From: Candidatus Mediterraneibacter stercorigallinarum
GTDB lineage: Bacteria; Bacillota; Clostridia; Lachnospirales; Lachnospiraceae
NCBI GenBank assembly: GCA_019116185.1
Contig: DXCD01000254.1
Location: forward strand, 1-10,677
DNA: 10,677 bases
Reading direction: 5' to 3'
A program made the position numbers and the translations under genes. How positions within the stretch are numbered: position 1 is the first letter of the stretch; every line of letters starts with the position of its first letter. This document shows, piece after piece, positions 7,686 through 10,677 of the stretch. The notes under the pieces were generated by a model. That model saw only the letters and a list, made by a program, of their open reading frames with translations. It did not search any database and was not told the DNA's origin.

Positions 7686-8108
7686 TCAGCAGATTACATT
7701 ACAGTCATGCGAATCTATTCCGGGAATATCTTTCTTATCCGCACTTACGCTGAGATAGAAATCTATATTGTTTTCAGTGGAAATCTTGTTCAGCTTCTGA
7801 AGGAAAGCCGAAAGGCTTTCAAGAGTAATGTTTGCCTGTTTTAATACACTGTCAATGAAAACTGCTTCAATGTCATGATTGCCGGCTGCCATGCCGTAAA
7901 GAAAACCTACGAATTCTTCAAGAGTGAGAATATCTGGATAATCTGCCATACGGATCACACGGATATTGAAATCAACTGTGTATGTATCCTTGGGGCTCTT
8001 TTTAATTAATACTACATTCCCGCTGGAAGTCTTAACCTTTTCATTTGCAAGGTCGATCATTTTCTGTGTTTTTCCACTGCCTCTTGGGCCTGTTACTAAA
8101 TTTACCAT
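7686..8108 (-). CDS. Small P-loop ATPase of unknown function
   Basis: The 140-residue protein has a Walker A motif GPRGSGKT at 7-14 directly after the first beta strand (VNLVT). A Walker B-like strand AVFID lies at 82-86 and a third strand FYLSVSAD at 117-124, consistent with a minimal RecA- or thymidine-kinase-like core. It ends in HDCNVIC, with cysteines at 136 and 140. No helicase, transposase or partner-binding domain is evident. The ATG at 8108 is chosen because AAAGGAGA lies eight bases upstream; an upstream in-frame ATG at 8150 has no ribosome binding site. It is a single-gene unit, convergent with the membrane protein gene and divergent from DUF3793. Small proteins of this type are sometimes labelled PilT-like in clostridial annotations, from memory, but nothing here supports a role in motility. 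Confidence 0.8.
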   Translation of the reverse strand: MVNLVTGPRGSGKTQKMIDLANEKVKTSSGNVVLIKKSPKDTYTVDFNIRVIRMADYPDILTLEEFVGFLYGMAAGNHDIEAVFIDSVLKQANITLESLSAFLQKLNKISTENNIDFYLSVSADKKDIPGIDSHDCNVIC

Positions 8109-8136
8109 GGCGAATCTCTCCTTTATGTAAGTATTG

Positions 8137-8158
8137 TTTGAGACTTTCACCTCTCAAA
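8137..8158 (-). promoter_or_regulatory. Stem-loop at the 5' end of the P-loop ATPase mRNA
   Basis: TTTGAGA at 8137-8143 and TCTCAAA at 8152-8158 form a 7-bp perfect inverted repeat with an 8-base loop. It lies within about six bases of the predicted transcription start (near 8164). It may be a 5' mRNA-stabilising hairpin or a repressor site; the sequence does not decide between these. Confidence 0.4.
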
Positions 8159-8170
8159 TGTGTTAAATAC

Positions 8171-8199
8171 ATTATACACCATATTTATGTGTGGAACAA
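8171..8199 (-). promoter_or_regulatory. Predicted sigma-A promoter of the P-loop ATPase gene
   Basis: On the minus strand, a perfect TATAAT (complement at 8171-8176) lies 17 bp downstream of TTGTTC (complement at 8194-8199). The leader is about 55 bases and contains the inverted repeat at 8137-8158. Confidence 0.65.
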
Positions 8200-8302
8200 C
8201 TAAAAAAACGATAAAAAAGCAAAAGATTTTGAGCAATCTGCCCATAAGTGCTGGCGGATAGAGAAATACTGTGACTGGGAGCATGATTTTATGTGAAAAG
8301 CA

Positions 8303-8321
8303 GAAATTGAGAAGAATTATC
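8303..8321 (+). promoter_or_regulatory. Weak Fur-box-like site upstream of the DUF3793-flavodoxin promoter
   Basis: GAAATTGAGAAGAATTATC matches the 19-bp consensus GATAATGATAATCATTATC at 14 positions, counted by eye. It sits nine bases upstream of the -35 hexamer, less typical for a repressor than an overlap with the promoter core. The region is AT-rich, so chance similarity is a real possibility. The stronger site before the ZIP gene makes it worth recording. Confidence 0.3.
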
Positions 8322-8329
8322 AAAAAGTA

Positions 8330-8358
8330 TTGAAAACAAACGGGGAGTATGATATTAT
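8330..8358 (+). promoter_or_regulatory. Predicted sigma-A promoter of DUF3793-flavodoxin
   Basis: TTGAAA at 8330-8335 and TATTAT at 8353-8358 are 17 bp apart, predicting a start near 8365. The -10 overlaps an in-frame ATG at 8357. That ATG therefore could not be translated from this transcript, which favours the ATG at 8399. Confidence 0.6.
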
Positions 8359-8398
8359 GCCAATAAATGAAAATTATTCTCAAAAATATGGAGGGGTC

Positions 8399-8986
8399 AT
8401 GTCAACGGAAGTATTGTCGTATTTTCTGAAAAACAGCGACTGCAGGAAAAGGTTGGGATTCCAGATTGTGCTGCAGTGTGCGCCGTTCTTAAAAGGGCTC
8501 AAAGTTTCCTGTGTCATATCAGTTGATGCAGCGCTCTATGACGGGCTTGGCGAGCTGTTTGAGAATATGGATATCTCATATCACAGGCTGTCCTGTTCGG
8601 AGGGGAAATGTCTTGTCCTTTTTTACCGCCCTGAAAAACTGAAAAAATACCTGGAGCAGCCTGGAGTAAATGCATTGATTCAAGAATACGGGTATATGGA
8701 TATGAGCCTTGACAAAATACTCGGACGTTTGTCCGGACGAATTGACGATTTTGCCCGCCGGGGAATAGGTTTCCCCCATGAGATTGGAGTGTTTCTCGGA
8801 TATCCGCCGGATGATGTGAAAGGATTCATCGAAAATGAGGGAAAAAAATACCTGATGATCGGATATTGGAAGGTATACAGTAATCTTGCAGGAGCGAGAA
8901 TGGTTTTCAAGGAATATGACCGGGCGAAAGACTGCGCGGTCAATGAATTTCTGACCGGAAAAAGTATCCGGGAAATTGCTCTGTGA
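8399..8986 (+). CDS. DUF3793 family protein
   Basis: Function unknown; the family is recognised from recalled signatures rather than a search. The 195-residue protein shows an N-terminal CAPFLKGLKVS segment (27-37) matching the family's CAPtLxGxKxx pattern. Its C-terminal block is FPHEIGVFLGYPPDDVKGF (125-143) followed by KKYLMIGYWKVY (149-160). It has no signal peptide or membrane segment, so it is likely cytoplasmic. The ATG at 8399 is preferred because GGAGG lies at 8390-8394 and the predicted transcription start is near 8365. An upstream ATG (8357) with GGAG nine bases before it would add 14 poorly conserved residues. It is followed by flavodoxin after 22 bp, clearly an operon. Family members are, as I recall, often near flavodoxin or ferrous-iron transport genes, which fits this context. 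Confidence 0.85.
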   Translation: MSTEVLSYFLKNSDCRKRLGFQIVLQCAPFLKGLKVSCVISVDAALYDGLGELFENMDISYHRLSCSEGKCLVLFYRPEKLKKYLEQPGVNALIQEYGYMDMSLDKILGRLSGRIDDFARRGIGFPHEIGVFLGYPPDDVKGFIENEGKKYLMIGYWKVYSNLAGARMVFKEYDRAKDCAVNEFLTGKSIREIAL

Positions 8987-9008
8987 TTATAGAATGGAGG
9001 AGAAGAAG

Positions 9009-9434
9009 ATGAGCATATCAGTAGTATATTGGAGTGGAACAGGGAATACTCAGGTTATGGCAGAGGCAGTAGCAGAAGGCGTCAAGGAGGCAGGAGCAGA
9101 CGCAAATGTGATAGAAGTGGGAAGTGCGGATGCAGCGGCGCTGGCATCTGAAAATGCATTTGCGCTGGGGTGCCCGTCCATGGGGGTGGAACAGCTCGAA
9201 GAATCGGAAATGGAGCCTTTTGTGGAGGAACTGGAGCCTCTCGTCAGTGGAAAGAAGATCCTGCTGTTCGGATCTTATGGATGGGGAGACGGAGAGTGGA
9301 TGAGAGACTGGGCGGAACGCATGAAAAACGCGGGCGCTGTTCTTGTCCGGGAAGAAGGCGTGACTGCTAACGAAATGCCGGATGAGGAGGCTCTGTCAGA
9401 GTGCCGCGCGGCAGGAAAGGAGCTGGCAGAATAA
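9009..9434 (+). CDS. Flavodoxin (short-chain)
   Basis: This is a small FMN electron carrier that substitutes for ferredoxin in many anaerobes. The 141-residue length is typical of short-chain flavodoxins. The FMN phosphate loop SGTGNT lies at 9-14 after strand ISVVYW. Loops expected to contact the isoalloxazine ring are GCPSMGVEQLEE (54-65) and GSYGWGDGEWM (88-98), with tyrosine and tryptophans in the expected region. GGAGG at 8996-9000 lies eight bases before this ATG; an earlier in-frame ATG at 8976 overlaps the end of DUF3793 and lacks a site. It is translated from the DUF3793 transcript. No terminator separates it from the next promoter, which starts four bases after its stop, so read-through into the ZIP gene is possible. 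Confidence 0.93.
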   Translation: MSISVVYWSGTGNTQVMAEAVAEGVKEAGADANVIEVGSADAAALASENAFALGCPSMGVEQLEESEMEPFVEELEPLVSGKKILLFGSYGWGDGEWMRDWAERMKNAGAVLVREEGVTANEMPDEEALSECRAAGKELAE

Positions 9435-9437
9435 ATA

Positions 9438-9467
9438 TTGACAAATTCTTTCCAAGATGCATATGAT
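9438..9467 (+). promoter_or_regulatory. Strong predicted promoter of the ZIP transporter gene
   Basis: A consensus TTGACA at 9438-9443 is followed after 18 bp by TATGAT at 9462-9467. It begins four bases after the flavodoxin stop codon. The predicted start near 9474 falls inside the Fur-like site at 9470-9488. Confidence 0.75.
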
Positions 9468-9469
9468 AG

Positions 9470-9488
9470 GATATCGATAAAAATTATC
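9470..9488 (+). promoter_or_regulatory. Fur-box-like operator over the ZIP gene transcription start
   Basis: GATATCGATAAAAATTATC matches the classical 19-bp Fur box GATAATGATAATCATTATC at 15 of 19 positions, including both outer GATA and TTATC ends and the central GATAA. It begins three bases after the -10 hexamer and covers the predicted start. Binding there would block transcription initiation. Fur is inferred; a related PerR- or Zur-type regulator could use a similar site. Confidence 0.6.
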
Positions 9489-9519
9489 AAGACTTTGAAT
9501 ACGGCAACGGAGGGAAAGA

Positions 9520-10302
9520 ATGAATCAGAATACACTTATTGGAATTCTAATACCATTTGCCGGGACTGCGCTGGGCTCGGCAATGGTATTTTTTATGAAA
9601 AAGGAGATGAACAAACGGCTCGAAAAGATTTTACTCGGGTTTGCATCAGGCGTAATGATGGCTGCATCTGTATGGTCTCTTCTGATTCCTGCCATTGACA
9701 TGGCGGAGCAGGGAGGAGGCATTTCCTGGATGCCTCCGGCAGCGGGCTTTCTGCTGGGAATGGGCTTCCTGCTCCTGCTGGACACCCTGACCCCGCATTT
9801 ACATTACACAGAAGAAAAACCGGAAGGAGTTCCCGCGCAGTTAAAAAAAACAACTATGCTTGTCCTTGCGGTGACACTCCATAATATTCCCGAGGGGATG
9901 GCTGTGGGAGTAACATTTGCCGGAGCTCTCGCCGGGGATACGATGATGACTCTGACGGGGGCATTTGCCTTGTCCGTGGGTATTGCCATTCAGAATTTCC
10001 CGGAGGGCGCCATCATATCCATGCCTCTGAAAAGCCAGGGGCTTTCAAAGAAAAGAGCCTTTGTCTACGGGGCGCTGTCCGGCATAGTAGAACCGATTGC
10101 GGCGCTGGTCACTATACTCCTGACAGGGCTTGTGGTACCTCTGCTGCCGTATCTGCTGTCCTTTGCGGCAGGCGCCATGATCTACGTGGTGGTAGAAGAA
10201 CTGATCCCTGAGGCCCAGTCAGGGGAACATACAAATATAAGTACCGTGGGCGTGGCGGCTGGGTTCGTGCTCATGATGATACTGGATGTGGCCTTAGGGT
10301 AG
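9520..10302 (+). CDS. ZIP-family metal transporter (GufA/ZIP11-like)
   Basis: This is an integral membrane importer of divalent metals, with zinc or iron as typical substrates of the family. The 260-residue protein has eight hydrophobic segments, roughly at 5-25, 36-57, 73-90, 111-135, 143-165, 179-203, 206-226 and 240-258. Segment 4 carries HNIPEG (121-126) and segment 5 QNFPEG (158-163). Segment 6 carries SGIVEP (187-192). H121, N122, E125, Q158, N159, E162 and E191 correspond, by recalled alignment, to the two-metal site of GufA-type members such as BbZIP. EELIPE follows at 226-231. GGAGGG at 9509-9514 sets the start. It has its own promoter with a Fur-like operator. The stop codon touches foldback copy C. 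An alternative label would be ZupT-like. Confidence 0.92.
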   Translation: MNQNTLIGILIPFAGTALGSAMVFFMKKEMNKRLEKILLGFASGVMMAASVWSLLIPAIDMAEQGGGISWMPPAAGFLLGMGFLLLLDTLTPHLHYTEEKPEGVPAQLKKTTMLVLAVTLHNIPEGMAVGVTFAGALAGDTMMTLTGAFALSVGIAIQNFPEGAIISMPLKSQGLSKKRAFVYGALSGIVEPIAALVTILLTGLVVPLLPYLLSFAAGAMIYVVVEELIPEAQSGEHTNISTVGVAAGFVLMMILDVALG

Positions 10303-10655
10303 AAATCTGGATTTGTCGGGGAGACGGCCGGTAAATGAAACGTCCGAAAACCGTAGGTTATTTTAAGACGTATTCGTGACGGACGGGGATGTGGCTATGG
10401 TTCCGGCTCCACGATTTGAGAAAAACTACAAAGGAAGGGAACAAGGCTAAAAGCAATTGCAAAGCGGACGATTCGGCTCCGCCTCAGGCATCCGCTTTGC
10501 AATTAACGCCTTATTCCCTTCCTTTAAGTTTTTCTGACAAATCGTTCCAAGTCACCGTCGCCGCATCCCCGCCCGCCACGAAAGGCTCTTCAAATAGGGC
10601 TGCGGTTTTCTAAGTTCATCCGATCGGCAGTCCCCCGCGGACAAATGCAGGATTT
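10303..10655 (+). repeat. Foldback repeat copy C (complete, about 353 bp)
   Basis: This complete copy starts on the base after the ZIP gene stop codon (TAG at 10300-10302). Its left end AAATCTGGATTTGTC pairs with the right end GACAAATGCAGGATTT. The arms stay alignable inward: shared blocks include GAAAACCG, CGGGGATG, ACGATTTG and AAAAACT on one arm with their complements on the other. The core stem is 10430-10447 with 10508-10525 (18 bp, one A-C mismatch). The apical stem is 10455-10468 with 10491-10504 (14 bp, perfect), with a GGC/GCC tip at 10475-10483. It is in the same orientation as copy A and inverted to copy B. No gene is convincing inside. Similarity may continue about ten bases past 10655. 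Confidence 0.88.
10430..10525. terminator. Core hairpin of copy C as possible bidirectional terminator
   Basis: The 18-bp core stem is flanked on the left by GAGAAAAACTACAAAGG and on the right by CCTTTAAGTTTTTCTG. It is thus followed by a U-rich stretch when read from either side. As the first strong hairpin after the ZIP gene it could terminate that transcript, within the element. The U-tract starts a few bases after the stem and is interrupted, so efficiency is unclear. Confidence 0.35.
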
Positions 10656-10677
10656 AAAAAGTGAGACAAAAGGGGGA

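Noticed and set aside
8236..8259. Hairpin between the P-loop ATPase and DUF3793 promoters (ATCTGCC/GGCGGAT)
   Set aside because: A 7-bp stem with one wobble, no T-run on either side and no link to a gene start; likely chance.
8357..8398. Upstream ATG as the DUF3793 start
   Set aside because: GGAG is well placed before it, but the predicted -10 hexamer TATTAT overlaps the ATG itself, so the transcript would begin downstream of it. The added residues also do not resemble the family.
10389..10613. Plus-strand open frame of 74 codons inside foldback copy C
   Set aside because: It lies across both arms of the hairpin, lacks a ribosome binding site, and its composition simply follows the repeat.
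10303..10655. Assigning the transcribed strand of the foldback element from G-U wobble bias
   Set aside because: Wobble-compatible pairs are about equally frequent for plus and minus transcripts in copies B and C, so the strand cannot be decided this way.
1..10677. CRISPR array, tRNA or rRNA genes, prophage or insertion sequence with transposase
   Set aside because: No regularly spaced direct repeats, no tRNA-like or rRNA-like segments and no recombinase or transposase protein were seen anywhere in the window.

Overview
The window looks like ordinary chromosome from a Gram-positive anaerobe of the class Clostridia, most likely family Lachnospiraceae. This is inferred from strong GGAGG ribosome binding sites, sigma-A type promoters, mid-range GC, a DUF3793-flavodoxin pair, and a tyrA-aroA operon whose TyrA ends in an ACT domain. 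I cannot name the species from sequence alone.

Layout. Positions 1-742 hold one truncated and one complete copy of a roughly 353-bp foldback repeat, separated by 169 bp without a gene. Positions 741-3158 (minus strand) are a two-gene aromatic amino acid operon, tyrA then aroA. A divergent promoter region (3159-3498) separates it from a plus-strand gene for an EF-G-like translational GTPase (3499-5574). Next comes a conserved membrane protein with a large extracytoplasmic domain (5792-7540), then a bidirectional terminator. A small P-loop ATPase lies convergently on the minus strand (7686-8108). The right part (8303-10302, plus strand) carries DUF3793, a short flavodoxin and a ZIP-family metal transporter. 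A third foldback copy begins on the base after the transporter stop codon.

How the genes may work together. TyrA and AroA serve the tyrosine and chorismate branches of aromatic biosynthesis. The DUF3793-flavodoxin-ZIP block looks like an iron- or metal-limitation module. A 19-bp site matching the classical Fur box at 15 of 19 positions covers the predicted transcription start of the ZIP gene, and a weaker 14 of 19 match lies just upstream of the DUF3793-flavodoxin promoter. Flavodoxin commonly replaces ferredoxin when iron is short.

Most unusual content. The foldback family has three copies here. The two complete copies are 353 and 354 bp, fold end to end, and differ from one another by paired changes that keep the helices intact. 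Each starts exactly at a gene's stop codon, in the same orientation relative to that gene (aroA and the ZIP gene). This points to a structured 3'-end element, either a mobile one with a gene-end target or a long structured RNA or terminator. I do not recognise it as a named family. The second oddity is the degenerate G4 motif (TEMD instead of NKxD) in the EF-G-like protein.
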